A DNA stretch of 64,000 nucleotides. It comes from Phialophora verrucosa. Taxonomy: Eukaryota; Ascomycota; Eurotiomycetes; Chaetothyriales; Herpotrichiellaceae. The notes below the pieces were generated by a model. That model ran no database searches, was not told the origin of the DNA, and saw nothing but the letters and a program-made list of their open reading frames with translations. Of the stretch, positions 48,663-58,505 are shown in pieces. Position 1 is the first letter of the stretch. Each line of letters begins with the position of its first letter. A program made the translations under genes and the position numbers. The stretch spans positions 1,488,001 to 1,552,000 of the forward strand of contig MSED01000003.1 of NCBI GenBank assembly GCA_002099365.1, given 5' to 3'.

Positions 48663-49478
48663 CTCAACCCTTTCCGTAGAATGTCTGTGGGTGCGGCTGT
48701 TAGCCTCTGTCTAGGTAAAGGTCTCTCAAGATGACAATTCATTGGATGCGTGGATGCGGCGGCCTCAGCCTGGCGCGCCAAAGTGCACAGCCTGATCTCT
48801 TCTGCGACCCCTCGGAGCTGAAGTTGCGCAACCATCAGGCGGGGTTTGCAGGCGTCAACGGCAGGTTAGATTGGCCAAAAGCGTGTCAAAGACGCTCTTG
48901 CAGACGACTAACTGTTATTTGAGGGCCGATGTGGTACTGCTGCAGACGATGAGTGGGCTTTGAGGGAAGTCGTGCAGTGTGCAGTTTGGTGGAGAGCTAG
49001 CATGTGCGGCAGCGGTGCAGCCCGTAACGAAGCGGTGGGGGACGAAAACATGCGATTAACTTACCAAAGACATGCCGCAGGTAGTTAGCGAGAGAAGCGG
49101 TTATTGCTGCCTGTCGAGAGGATTTATCGCCCCGACTGCAATGGTCGACCTGATCAATGCAAGTGGTGGGGATAACGGGAGGGTGAACAGATTGTGACAA
49201 GAAAGCATGGGACGATGGGCATTATTTCGGGACGAATTGGGTTGGGCTGTGAAGATGCGAGGCGCAGTTGCCAAACGCTCCCCGAGATGCGCTCCTTACA
49301 AGACGTCATTTTGCATCGAAGGCTCACTGGCACCACTGGTAGGGGACTGTCTGGCGGCCGACAGCCAATAAGTAATGCTCTACGCCAAACCACACCTCAC
49401 TGTTGACATGCTGATGTTCAATGTGAATAACCGTGTGCGCCGGTGCATCCATGACGCCCACCCAACTGTATCTCAACC
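48663..49478. other. intergenic, 816 bp
   Basis: Upstream of the PREG-like gene and downstream of PRE3 (both minus strand). No gene is seen. Confidence 0.4.
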
Positions 49479-50224
49479 TCAGTCTCTTCCTGGTCCCTGA
49501 TAGCCCTGGTCTGGGAGATACAGATGTCGCTGCGCGCCTTTCGCGGTCAACACAACCATCCGAATCACACCACCTGAACTGCCATCCCACTTGATAGCCT
49601 CTCTCAACGCCTCCTTCACGAATTTTATGCCCTCTTCTTCCGTCATGTCCTCTTTCCAATGTGCGTCGCAGAAGCCATAGATGTATGTTGAACCTGAGCC
49701 ACCGATGGCGTATGGTCCCTTGTGCAGTGAGCCACCCAGGGGTATCGAGTAGACTTGTCCGCCGTTTCGCTTGTCCCATCCAGCAATGATCATACCGGCA
49801 CTACTAGGAGTAAGCAAGATTGCCAGAAAATGCACGACAAGCATTCGGCTCACCTTAGCTGGTCTTTGTTGTCGTAGCACAGCTCTTGAAACAGCGCAGC
49901 AGCAGTTTGAGTTGTCGGAGACTCGTTGTTCATGATGCCATACATCCCCAGGTGATACTGCACAATGTCCGCCACAGCTTGAGTGTCGGCTGCTGACCCT
50001 GACCTACAGCACCATATGGTGTCGTGTACCTGGGTGAGCTTGTCCGTTACCCGGTTCGCAATGTAGGCGCCTGTGGTTGTCCGACTGTCGGCTCCCAGGA
50101 TGACTCCGTCTCTAAAGTTGATTGCCATGATCGATGTCCCCAGGTTGACTTCGCCAGACTTCAGGTGGTTCATGTCGACGTGGATGCCATCCTCCCCAAG
50201 CATGCCCGTTCCTGGGCCGATCAT
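49479..50224 (-). CDS. PRE3: 20S proteasome subunit beta1 (PRE3)
   Basis: Exons on the minus strand: 49854-50224 and 49479-49800; 230 residues. A 29-residue propeptide ends EVNLG and is followed by the catalytic Thr at residue 30 (TSIMAI). In mature numbering the active-site Asp17 and Lys33 are present in GADSRTTTG and [26 protein letters not shown] and [12 protein letters not shown] match beta1, the caspase-like subunit, and the C-terminal HLYLPD fits beta1. The intron ends with TAGTAG; the second AG gives the expected DQLSAG, the first would insert one Ser. It is divergent from the BEM46-like gene. Confidence 0.94.
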
Positions 50225-50731
50225 GTTGGCAGTGTATCGTGTAATCAGGCGATTCAAAACAGTCCGAAGTCAATAAAGGCTCAGCTTGCAAATCAGATCA
50301 GGTGGGAGTTTCGAGCAGTCGATGGGATGGTACTGAATGGAAATTGAATCTATGCTGAGATGCGAAGCGCAGCAAGGCACACTGGTAGACGCGTCTCCAA
50401 CTTGGATTCCAGGCGAGTGGAAGCTGCGGCGGCAAGAAATCTCTCGTCCCGCTAACCTAACTCGCCTCCGTTGGCTCTTCTGGCGGCTCGGGCGCTTATG
50501 GGCTCGCCTAAGCTGCCCCGTTCGCAATTTTGCACGTCATGGGCCTGGACAGGCAGCTCTCGTCGCATTGAAACATGGCTTGACTCCTGCAGTGTGGTAA
50601 CATTGCTACTTGATCTTGCTGTTCATTCTTAGCACAATATATCCTCACGGTTTGTGTGATGCGTGCGCGCTCCTAGAACTGCTCCATCCCACTCTAGCCG
50701 TGCAAGTCTGCGTCCCCATCCGCCGATCACC
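50225..50731. promoter_or_regulatory. divergent intergenic region, PRE3 / BEM46-like
   Basis: 507 bp containing the 5' regions of both genes. No specific element is claimed. Confidence 0.4.
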
Positions 50732-51760
50732 ATGTCTTCATATCTATCCTGGCTGCGAGTCCCCGTCTTTGCTACCTCCGGGCTCGCAGCCCTAGGCAGC
50801 AGTCTACTCTATTTCAAGCAAAACGACATCATCTATCCCGCTGGTCTGCCTGCGGGCTCTAGGACGAACGTTCCTACGCCTGAACAGTTTCACATCCAGA
50901 ATGCAGAGTCTATAAACTTCCCCACCCCGGACGGCGAAACACTTCACTCGTATCTGTTGCGACCTCCCACTCCCTCCCTCAAGAAGAACATCACCCTGTT
51001 GATGTTCCATGGCAACGCTGGGAACGTTGGCCACAGACTGCCTATCGGCAAGATTTTGTCCGAGAGCTTAGGCTGCCATGTCTTCATGGTCGAGTATCGG
51101 GGATACGGCCTCTCGACTGGTACGCCCAGTGAAGATGGGTTATCGGTTGATGGGCAAACAGCGCTGGACTATGTGCGAAACCATGAAGAGCTGAGGAAGA
51201 CCCACATTGTGCTGTACGGTCAGAGCTTGGGCGGTGCTCTCGCCGTGAAACTCCTGCAGACGAACCACCAGGTTGGAGATATTGCAGCGGTCATCCTGGA
51301 AAACACCTTCCTCTCGATCCGCAAGCTGATCCCCTCGGTCATGCCACCAGCCAAGTATCTCGCATATCTTTGTCACCAGCGGTGGGATTCGGAGCAGAGC
51401 ATCTCCAAAGTAGGAGACAAAGACATCCCGGTTCTTTTCCTGTCTGGCCTCCGCGACGAGATCGTGCCGCCATCGATGATGAGGGACCTATACAATCAAT
51501 GTCCTACCCACAAAGTATGGAAGGAATTTCCAAATGGTGACCACAACTCGACCGTGGCTGAGCCGGGATACTTTGATGCGATATGGGAATTCCTGGTGCA
51601 AGATGTGCTTGGAGCTCGACGAGAGAGCAAGGACATGGAGAAGGCAGATGTCGACGTCAGTCAAAACGACTTACGAAGTGAGCCGGTTGGCAAATTCGAG
51701 GACGTCGTTCACGAGACTTTCTCGGCTTCGTCGACCAGTTCTTCCAGATCGAAGGCCTGA
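50732..51760 (+). CDS. BEM46-like alpha/beta hydrolase (ABHD13 family)
   Basis: Single exon. Start chosen at 50732 (MSSYLSWLRVPVF), 342 residues; an upstream ATG at 50663 would precede the membrane anchor with an unlikely leader. An N-terminal hydrophobic segment (about 8-28) is a signal anchor. The hydrolase core has FHGNAGNVGHRLP (oxyanion HGNAGN), VEYRGYGLSTG, YGQSLGGALAVKLL (nucleophile Ser in GQSLGG), FLSGLRDEIVPP (Asp) and GDHNST (His). The BEM46 family sits on the ER or plasma membrane and affects hyphal polarity. Its last 52 coding bases overlap the antisense end of ATP11. Confidence 0.9.
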   Translation: MSSYLSWLRVPVFATSGLAALGSSLLYFKQNDIIYPAGLPAGSRTNVPTPEQFHIQNAESINFPTPDGETLHSYLLRPPTPSLKKNITLLMFHGNAGNVGHRLPIGKILSESLGCHVFMVEYRGYGLSTGTPSEDGLSVDGQTALDYVRNHEELRKTHIVLYGQSLGGALAVKLLQTNHQVGDIAAVILENTFLSIRKLIPSVMPPAKYLAYLCHQRWDSEQSISKVGDKDIPVLFLSGLRDEIVPPSMMRDLYNQCPTHKVWKEFPNGDHNSTVAEPGYFDAIWEFLVQDVLGARRESKDMEKADVDVSQNDLRSEPVGKFEDVVHETFSASSTSSSRSKA

Positions 51761-52782
51761 TCGCCCTTGCTGAATTTCTCCAACAGTCCCTGCCGCTTTT
51801 CCCGCCCGATCCCTCCACCATGGCCTTCATAGTCATAGAACTTCTGCAGGCACATCAACAGCCACCGGCCCTCTTCGGGGCTTACACCGCGTCCTTTGAC
51901 CACCGACCCGTTCAGCAGAACTAGGCCATGGGAGTCGGCAAGATCGAGATGGTGCGTAACGGTTGTATGTGGCTGTGCATATGCCCCATGCACCTTGAAG
52001 GACGCCAAATGCGTGAACAACACAGTGCTGGTGTGCGTGTTGGCAGTCTCGGCGTCTGGATTCGATGGGGCGCCAGCGGGAGGATAAAATCCCCATTGCA
52101 AGAAATGGATGTCCGCCGCAGATCTTTCTGCATCGCTTTTAAAGCCTTGATCCGATTGTTTCACGTCACCGCTTCCATCCTCGGCCACCGGCCGCGGTAA
52201 GGGTAGAACGAACTGCGGATGACGCCGTGCGGTGCGATAGATACGATTGTATGTCTCGAGGGGAATGACCGCACAGAGAGACAAGGGATCGTTGGCGTGG
52301 CGGAGCCGCCAAACGTATTCTACCTCTTTGTTGGGAAGAGCGGAGACCTTTTCGAGGTCAAGGTAAGATGAAAGAGGTCTTATGCCTGGAGCGCTGGACT
52401 GTTTCGCAGGCGCATTTCCAGCCTGAGGCGCAGACTGCGGTGTAGGCGGCGGAGGCGGAGGCTGCTGGAAAGGCGAGTGTTTCGTCGTCTGGGCTTGACT
52501 TTCTGCAGCTGGTAGAGGTACCGGATTCGCCGCGCGCTTGTAACTCTCGACCTTTTCCTTGTACGCTTCTTTCAGGGCAGTGATCGATTCGTGTCCCTCC
52601 AATTTCGCCTTTTGTTCCAACTTTTGCTTGTACCTTTCAAGTATCTGCTCTTGTTTGTGATGGGTTGCAACGAAGCGGACGTCATGCACGCGAGCAAACC
52701 GTCTCTGCGTGCGGAGAACCGATCTGTGGTGTGAGATGAACCCGATCGAACGGCGAAGAGCAAGGGACGGCGTTGAGGACAT
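51709..52782 (-). CDS. ATP11: F1-ATPase assembly factor ATP11
   Basis: Single exon, 357 residues from the ATG at 52782. The open frame continues upstream but without homology. The N-terminus (SSTPSLALRRSIGFISHHRS) is rich in Arg and Ser and lacks acids, as in mitochondrial presequences. It is followed by a coiled, charged KEQILERYKQKLEQKAKLEG and a proline tract QPPPPPPTPQ. The conserved ATP11 domain includes LEKVSALPNKEVEYVWRLRH, HFLQWGFYPP and LNGSVVKGRGVSPEEGRWLL. ATP11 binds the F1 beta subunit in the mitochondrial matrix and is needed to assemble ATP synthase. The coding 3' ends of ATP11 and the hydrolase overlap on opposite strands. Confidence 0.9.
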   Translation of the reverse strand: MSSTPSLALRRSIGFISHHRSVLRTQRRFARVHDVRFVATHHKQEQILERYKQKLEQKAKLEGHESITALKEAYKEKVESYKRAANPVPLPAAESQAQTTKHSPFQQPPPPPPTPQSAPQAGNAPAKQSSAPGIRPLSSYLDLEKVSALPNKEVEYVWRLRHANDPLSLCAVIPLETYNRIYRTARRHPQFVLPLPRPVAEDGSGDVKQSDQGFKSDAERSAADIHFLQWGFYPPAGAPSNPDAETANTHTSTVLFTHLASFKVHGAYAQPHTTVTHHLDLADSHGLVLLNGSVVKGRGVSPEEGRWLLMCLQKFYDYEGHGGGIGREKRQGLLEKFSKGDQAFDLEELVDEAEKVS

Positions 52783-53876
52783 GGTGAATGGGCCAAGACA
52801 GCCTGAGTACAGAGGAACTGTAGGAGGAAGGCCAACAAGCAGAACGGAAAGGAGGAAGGCCAACAACCAGAACGGAAAGGAGCGATCGTGATGCAGAGGC
52901 GACCGTTTCGGCTCTTTTAAAGCTCTTCGAGCGAAAGTGGAAGAAGATGCAATGGATTCGACGGCGGCTGCGGCTGGAAGACTCCAATTGGCTGTGCTGT
53001 GTTGCTGCTGTACGGCGGAGTACTCGCCCACGTTATTGACCTTGAGACCACGCGGCACTGGCTCTGTACCAGAGACAACATGTTGACCTAATGTCGTAAC
53101 TGTCGGTGGAGTAGCCGGGATTGCTTCATTTGATTGCCTGTCTCGAACACGCTCAGACAAGACTGAAAGGCTTGCACACAGGACATTGGAGCTCTTCTCA
53201 GACACAGGAACGGCACACATGGAGATTTAAACCGTGGCTCGAACCGGAAAACCATGGATACGAGTCAGATGAGATGGAGGAATATGTGAAGTGCGCTGGA
53301 CAGCACGAAGGCCGTGGCCCCCAAAATCCCATTAACCTGAAAGAAAGCCTAGTCTATTAACCGTGGTGAGTACCGTTCATCCCATTCACCCCAACCAACC
53401 CGTTACCAATCCAAACCGCCCATGCAGATGCTTCGCTAAATGCTGAACCTCTCAAGTGAATCCAATCCCGAAATTATGGAGTGGCAGAGTTGACCATAGC
53501 CCAGGTTAAGATGGAGAGCAAGGGCACAAGGAGACGTCAACCCCAGGCTTTTCCTGGGTGGATCATCGACTTCCAGAGCTGCATGGGTCTCACCAGCCTG
53601 GGGCTCCCAATCGACCGTGAGTGCAGCACTTTTCCGTTGGGGTGTTAGAGATCTCCATGAAGCAGTCGGAAGCCTGGGCCAGAGTCTGTCTGGTCAAGCT
53701 GTGCTCTTGCAAACTGTCGTTGATCTCCCAGATCTAGCATTTTGGTTGGAATGGAGCAGCTGACACGGGCAACTGTTCTCACGCGCAATGGTCCTAGCGA
53801 CGACAGTCTTATCCTTGTCCTTTGACGGTGACCAAGGCAACCGAGATTTGTATAGTAGTATATTTCCAGTTTGGAC
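52783..53876. other. intergenic, 1.1 kb
   Basis: Upstream of ATP11. The adjacent 146 codons are open in the ATP11 frame but look non-coding. An imperfect repeat is visible near 52825-52875, where aacggaaagga occurs twice. No gene is seen. Confidence 0.4.
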
Positions 53877-54344
53877 TCATTTTCTGTAGGAATCGGATGC
53901 GTCGCGGTAGTGTCCAGCGGGTAGGTGTGTGTGCAGACTGCTCGGTGGCCGTTGACTCTGCTTCGCTACCTCGGCCGTAGGAGAGAAGAATAGTGATGGG
54001 ACGCTCGAAAAGGACTTTGGTAGTTTACTCAAATCCGCCATGTCGTGTGATGATTGTATTGCAGGGTTGCTCTTCTTGTCGGCAAGGGGCGTGTAGGCAA
54101 TGCCCACCGATGCGCCATTGTTGGCATCGCGTCGAAAATTTCGATTTATGGACCAAGACATGAGAATCCTCCATCCGATTATGAGGACGAGTACGAACCC
54201 AAGCGCCGCGCCGACGACTATAAAAACGAAGTTTTCGGGTAGTTTGGAGGTGGCTAGGTAAGGAGCGCCGGCTTTGGGAGGAACAGTCGGAGGAGGGTAA
54301 TTGTAGCCACCAGGAAGGGTGGGCAGCGCGCTGTTGGTGGGCAT
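53877..54344 (-). CDS. CSI2-like single-pass membrane protein
   Basis: Single exon, 155 residues from the only suitable ATG (54344). A Pro-rich N-terminal part (PGGYNYPPPTVPP) is followed by one membrane helix at about 38-60 (FIVVGAALGFVLVLIIGWRI) and a basic flank SWSINRNFRRD. The pattern of proline-rich stretch, SKLPENFVFI, helix and WSINRN resembles fungal CSI2 and vacuolar-membrane relatives linked to chitin-synthase transport. It is shorter than those, with no Ser/Thr-rich ectodomain or signal peptide, and I found no upstream exon supplying one. Topology and role are therefore uncertain. Confidence 0.6.
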   Translation of the reverse strand: MPTNSALPTLPGGYNYPPPTVPPKAGAPYLATSKLPENFVFIVVGAALGFVLVLIIGWRILMSWSINRNFRRDANNGASVGIAYTPLADKKSNPAIQSSHDMADLSKLPKSFSSVPSLFFSPTAEVAKQSQRPPSSLHTHLPAGHYRDASDSYRK

Positions 54345-54777
54345 GTTATATGTGCGATTGGTGTATCTATGCTGTTGAACGAATGTATAGTTGAGCAAAT
54401 GTACTGATATGAGTGTGAGCCAGGAATGAAGGGATACAGAGTGATGGAGTGACGAGGGGACGAGTGCCGGGCGGTTTCAGACGTTGCTTTTCCAAGTCAG
54501 CCGTAGCCCATGTCCATGTCCGTGGTTCGTGCCTGCGTTATTTTGGGGCTCTGGCATGCGCCTAAACGTTCAGGGCTAGGTGATAACGTGATTCGATTGT
54601 GGCTGAGAGAAGCTGCGGGGTCCAAGTTCCAGAAGCCCGCTCAGGGCATTCTCGCTTAGCCCGGCCTTTACTTTTTCGCTGGACGTTATGCCCGTGGCAT
54701 CAGCCAAATTCTTCCTGGCAACAGCACCACAACTCACATTTGTACACGGCGCCTGCGCTGCCGCTCGCTCCGTCAAG
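54345..54777. promoter_or_regulatory. divergent intergenic region, CSI2-like / FCF1
   Basis: 433 bp holding both 5' regions. No gene or specific site is seen. Confidence 0.4.
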
Positions 54778-55514
54778 ATGGGCACTCATAAGAAAACGCG
54801 CAAGTTTCAGGTCAAGAAAATCATTGGCCAGCGAGATGCTAGGCTCAAAAAAAATCAAGAGACTGGAAAGACTCCCGACGCGAAACAGAAAAAGGACGAC
54901 GATGTGATACGAGAAGCGTGGGTTATGGTCAGGAACCTCTACTGTGGGCGTATACTGATGATAACAGACCTCAAGTGTCGTCCGCATTGTTCTTCCAATA
55001 CAATACCGCGCTGGTGCCTCCGTATAACGTCTTGGTCGATACCAACTTTCTCTCCCACACTGTTCAGAAAAAGCTCGAGCTCTTACCAACCATGATGGAT
55101 TGTCTCTACGCGAAGTGTATTCCCATCATCACAGACTGCGTTATGGCCGAACTCGAAAAACTGGGACAGAAATACAGGATAGCTTTACGAATTGCAAGAG
55201 ACGAACGATGGGAACGACTCAAGTGTGGTCACAAGGGCACATACGCTGACGACTGCATCGTCGACAGAGTCATGAGACATAAGATCTATATCGTGGCTAC
55301 GAACGATAGGGATCTGAAAAGACGGATCCGCAAAGTCCCTGGTGTGCCCATCATGAGCGTAGCTCGTGGTAAATATGTCATTGAAAGACTTCCAGGTATG
55401 TGCGGACATATCGAGACATTTCCCCTCTCTGGTTGAGGGCATATGCAAAACCCTCGCTAAATTTTCCGAACCCTGGCTGACCCAAATTCCTGCTTAGATG
55501 CGCCCGAGAAATGA
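54778..55514 (+). CDS. FCF1: rRNA-processing PIN protein FCF1
   Basis: Exons 54778-54917, 54968-55395 and 55498-55514; 194 residues. The basic N-terminus (MGTHKKTRKFQVKK) and the PIN domain match FCF1/UTP24: SSALFFQYNTALVPPYNVLV, DTNFLSHTVQ, DCLYAKCIPIITDCVMAELE, KGTYADDCIVDRVM and VATNDRDLKRRIRKVPGVP. The acidic residues of the PIN nuclease centre are present. FCF1 acts in the SSU processome in the nucleolus, cutting pre-rRNA at the 5' end of 18S and in ITS1. The first donor is non-consensus (GTGGGT) but frame and homology require it. The last exon encodes only DAPEK and the stop. Confidence 0.93.
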
Positions 55515-55584
55515 TAGCGTCAAGCATTGCAACGAACACCCGAGAACGCGTTCCCATCAGTCCGGTCGATTCGAAACGCTGCCA

Positions 55585-55935
55585 TCACCGCGGGAGTGAT
55601 CTGCCTCCTCTCCAGGTCTTCCATATCGACTCCACCGTCCAAGCAAACAAAGCCAATGTCACTGCACACACCAAAGCCATCCCGGCAATGACCTTACGTC
55701 TTAACTGGAAGGCATCGTCCATTTCTCGCTTAGCCAACTTCTTCTGGTGAGTGTGGTAATAGCCGTCCTTGCTGCCGGACTTGCCGAAGACAGTCCCATA
55801 GGTTTGGCGGTCGATCAGAACCAGCGATATCAGGAATGATACGAAGAGGACCGGAGCCACGATGAGCCGGCTGATGACGGATTCGGGTATGGGAGCTCCC
55901 TCGGCAAGATTCGAACTACCCTTCTTGGTCGACAT
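55585..55935 (-). CDS. small two-helix membrane protein, uncharacterised
   Basis: Single exon, 116 residues from MSTKKGSSNL. Two hydrophobic helices: about 22-38 (RLIVAPVLFVSFLISLVL) and about 82-102 (VIAGMALVCAVTLALFAW), separated by a hydrophilic loop with RQTYGTVFGKSG and YYHTHQKKLAKREMDD. The composition and frame look coding. I do not recognise the family; the layout would suit an ER or mitochondrial membrane protein with both ends on the same side. It is convergent with FCF1, 70 bp apart. Confidence 0.6.
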   Translation of the reverse strand: MSTKKGSSNLAEGAPIPESVISRLIVAPVLFVSFLISLVLIDRQTYGTVFGKSGSKDGYYHTHQKKLAKREMDDAFQLRRKVIAGMALVCAVTLALFAWTVESIWKTWRGGRSLPR

Positions 55936-56653
55936 GCTGAGCCAGGGTAAGAAGGCTCGCACGTTCAAGAGGTCGTGATGGTTCCAAAGACGGGAATCCC
56001 TTGAGCCCGAACTAGAGATCTGCTTAGATGTCTCTCAAGGATGCAGCAGCTTTTAATGGGTCTCCCATGAGACAGAGCGATGTCGTCTGGTGTGTGATGA
56101 TAGAGGGAAGCGGAGTCGTTGGCTTAGTCAACACCGTGCGTGATATGTGATGTCAGAGGGTTCCTTACGCACAGTCCGCTCGTCCTTCAGAGAAGTATGC
56201 GATTGTGCGCTCTCCGCCGACTCAATCAAATGGATGAGGGGATTATATATCACGATAACCCCCATCCCTACAGTTTGGAGGTTATCCGAGACGCTCAGGC
56301 AGACAAGTTACAGAATAATCTTTGTGTCGGGTCGGATGTGGACTCTGGGCAGATGCCGTTTGGCGACCCTTTTTCATGTGGCATTGCAGACTCGAGATCC
56401 TATCCTCCTTCCAAAGACCTGGCATCAAAGAATCCTGTTGGATACGCGTGTTCTAAGCTGTTTTGGGACATTTCTTCTACGTATAACTCTATGCATTACC
56501 CCCGTGACTTGCGACGATGCATCCCGAATTTGTCTCCCAAGCCTTATGCATGGTTAGGCAGACAGCTTTAACGCTGCAGCCTTGTCTGCTCATTGCTCAT
56601 TTCTGGAACCTTGACCCTGCGTCCAAGCAAAAACCTCGTGTTAATACCCGTGC
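55936..56653. other. intergenic, 718 bp
   Basis: Between the small membrane protein and the 3' end of HIS1. A 143-codon plus-strand frame (56140-56571) occurs but shows no domain; it could be a lineage-specific gene. Not called. Confidence 0.35.
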
Positions 56654-57607
56654 TCACCCCGTCCTCGAATTCGCAATATCCAATACCAAAATATCCGTAG
56701 CCCCCACTCCCGTCAACTCATCCATAACTGTCGCGATCTTACTCTTCTCCACCATAGAACTCACTGCCACCCAGTCCGGCTCCTCCAGCGCCGTCACCGT
56801 CGGCGCTCTCTTGCCAGGGGTAATCTTTGATGCGTCCCCTAGCTTCGCTCTCGGCACGTTGTATTGGCAGAGAATGTATTTTTGAGCGGTGATCACGCCA
56901 CGTATCCGGGCGGCGATCTTGCTGACGAGCTGTTCGTTACTGACCGACTTCGATTTTATGAGCACAGCGGTGGAGGCGACGACCGTCTCGATGGCTTTCA
57001 GACCCGCGGCGCGCATTGTCTCGCCGGATTCGACTAGGTCGACGATCCCGTCGGCCACGCCAAGTGCGCATGCGGCTTCAACGCTGCCACCCACGAATTT
57101 AATTTTCGTTTTTAACTTTGGGATTGGCGACGCAGTGCCGTTGATGCTCTCCTTCCGGGACCCCATGCCTTCTAGCCGTGCGAAGTAGTCTTCCGCGAGA
57201 CCCGTGAAGCTGGTGACAATGTTCTTACCGACTAGATCCTTGACGTCTTGAATGGCTCCCTTCTCTGGGACCTGTACCTGGAGTTTACATGCTCCGAAGC
57301 CTAGGTCCATGACTTCCTCGACGCCCGATTCTTCGCCGAGCGGTAGATGCGCGTCATGCTCGGCGACTTGGTCGCGGCCTGTGATTCCGAGGTCGACGCG
57401 GCCTTCACCTACGAAGGTTGGGATGTCCGCCGCCGGAAGGAATATGAGTGCCAGGGGAAGGTTTTTCACCAATGCTATGTCGAGCCGATTTTCGCGCCGG
57501 AATTGTATATCGGAGCCGGAGAGGAGGTCGAGCGTTGCGGCTTGGAGGCGTCCTTTCTTGGGCACCGCAAAGAGGAGTCGGTCAGAGAGGTGGTTAACCA
57601 GGTCCAT
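56654..57607 (-). CDS. HIS1: ATP phosphoribosyltransferase HIS1
   Basis: Single exon, 317 residues from MDLVNHLSDRLLFAVPKKGR. It catalyses the first step of histidine synthesis, ATP plus PRPP to phosphoribosyl-ATP, and is feedback-inhibited by histidine. Seen: VGEGRVDLGITGRDQVAE, KNIVTSFTGLAEDYF, KFVGGSVEAACALGVADGIV and the PRPP-binding region DLVESGETMRAAGL. The C-terminal 100 residues (QYNVPRAK, TVTALEEPDWVAVSSMV) form the ACT-like regulatory domain of the long HisG type. Length fits. It is divergent from RPS28, with a Gcn4/CPC1-like site between them. Confidence 0.95.
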   Translation of the reverse strand: MDLVNHLSDRLLFAVPKKGRLQAATLDLLSGSDIQFRRENRLDIALVKNLPLALIFLPAADIPTFVGEGRVDLGITGRDQVAEHDAHLPLGEESGVEEVMDLGFGACKLQVQVPEKGAIQDVKDLVGKNIVTSFTGLAEDYFARLEGMGSRKESINGTASPIPKLKTKIKFVGGSVEAACALGVADGIVDLVESGETMRAAGLKAIETVVASTAVLIKSKSVSNEQLVSKIAARIRGVITAQKYILCQYNVPRAKLGDASKITPGKRAPTVTALEEPDWVAVSSMVEKSKIATVMDELTGVGATDILVLDIANSRTG

Positions 57608-58129
57608 GATGAGAATCTGGTGGCTCGCACGAGTTGGGTTCGACGGCTTCTTTTTGACTCCAACCAAGACAACTCAGTGTTGATACCTTGGAGAAATTTC
57701 GTTGTCCTCAGCTGATAGGATGTCTGGGCTCTGGCACAAGCCAAAGCATTGACAGAACTAGATGGACGTGGGAGGTCCGAGAACTAGACTTCGAGGGAAT
57801 GGAATGAAAGTGAAAGCAACTCTAGACTCATCAAATTTCTATGCACGCATGGCCGTATCTCTAGTCAGAGTTCCACGAGCTCGTCTACCTGACATCTAAT
57901 ATCACACATGTCTCGAGCGCTCACTTTGATTGAGTCAAAGGTTGTCGGAAAATTTCTTCCGGGGTTTATCCGTTTGAAAATCTTGGCAAGTTTGTGCCCA
58001 CAACAGCAATTGCGACCCTGCGCTCGACAACTTCTCCGCAACACCAGCACGACAATCGATCAAGCCAGCGCGCATCTACTAGTCCATCGTTCTCGCCTAC
58101 TCCTCAACCACTCTATCCAATCAGCCAAG
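57608..58129. promoter_or_regulatory. divergent intergenic region, HIS1 / RPS28
   Basis: 522 bp shared by an amino-acid biosynthesis gene and a ribosomal-protein gene. It contains one TGAGTCA element (separate entry). Confidence 0.45.
57931..57937. promoter_or_regulatory. Gcn4/CPC1-like site TGAGTCA
   Basis: Exact match to TGASTCA, the binding site of Gcn4/CPC1/CpcA, which activates amino-acid biosynthesis genes on starvation. It lies 324 bp before the HIS1 ATG. One 7-mer may occur by chance, but the gene context is right. Confidence 0.4.
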
Positions 58130-58505
58130 ATGGACGCGGCAGGCAAAGTCCCCGTCAAGCTCGTCAAAGTCACCAGAGTGCTCGGCCGAACAGGTATGGA
58201 AAATGTGCCTCCAGATATACAAATTAGTCGAGCACTGAAATCTATGGAATCTGCGCGCTAACTACGTGCTATATCTGTAGGTTCACGAGGTGGTGTGACG
58301 CAAGTCCGAGTGGAATTCATGGACGACACGAGCCGAAGCATTATCCGAAACGTCAAGGGACCAGGTATGGAATATCCAAGAGATCCAAAGACAAGAATTG
58401 GGAGATCAAAGGAAGATCACTGACGGGCCGTGTTCACACACAGTGAAAGTCGACGATATTCTATGCTTGCTTGAGTCCGAGAGAGAAGCAAGAAGATTGA
58501 GATAA
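58130..58505 (+). CDS. RPS28: 40S ribosomal protein S28 (eS28)
   Basis: Exons 58130-58193, 58281-58364 and 58444-58505; 69 residues, the normal length, and too short to appear as one long frame. Protein segments: [17 protein letters not shown], then [46 protein letters not shown]. All introns are GT-AG with GTATGG donors or equivalents and intervals of 79-87 bp. eS28 is an OB-fold protein near the mRNA exit channel of the 40S subunit and also matures with pre-40S particles. A 5' exon carrying only untranslated leader is possible. Confidence 0.95.

Noticed and set aside
56140..56571. 143-codon plus-strand frame
   Set aside because: No family likeness; it lies between a promoter and the 3' end of HIS1. 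Could be lineage-specific but unsupported.
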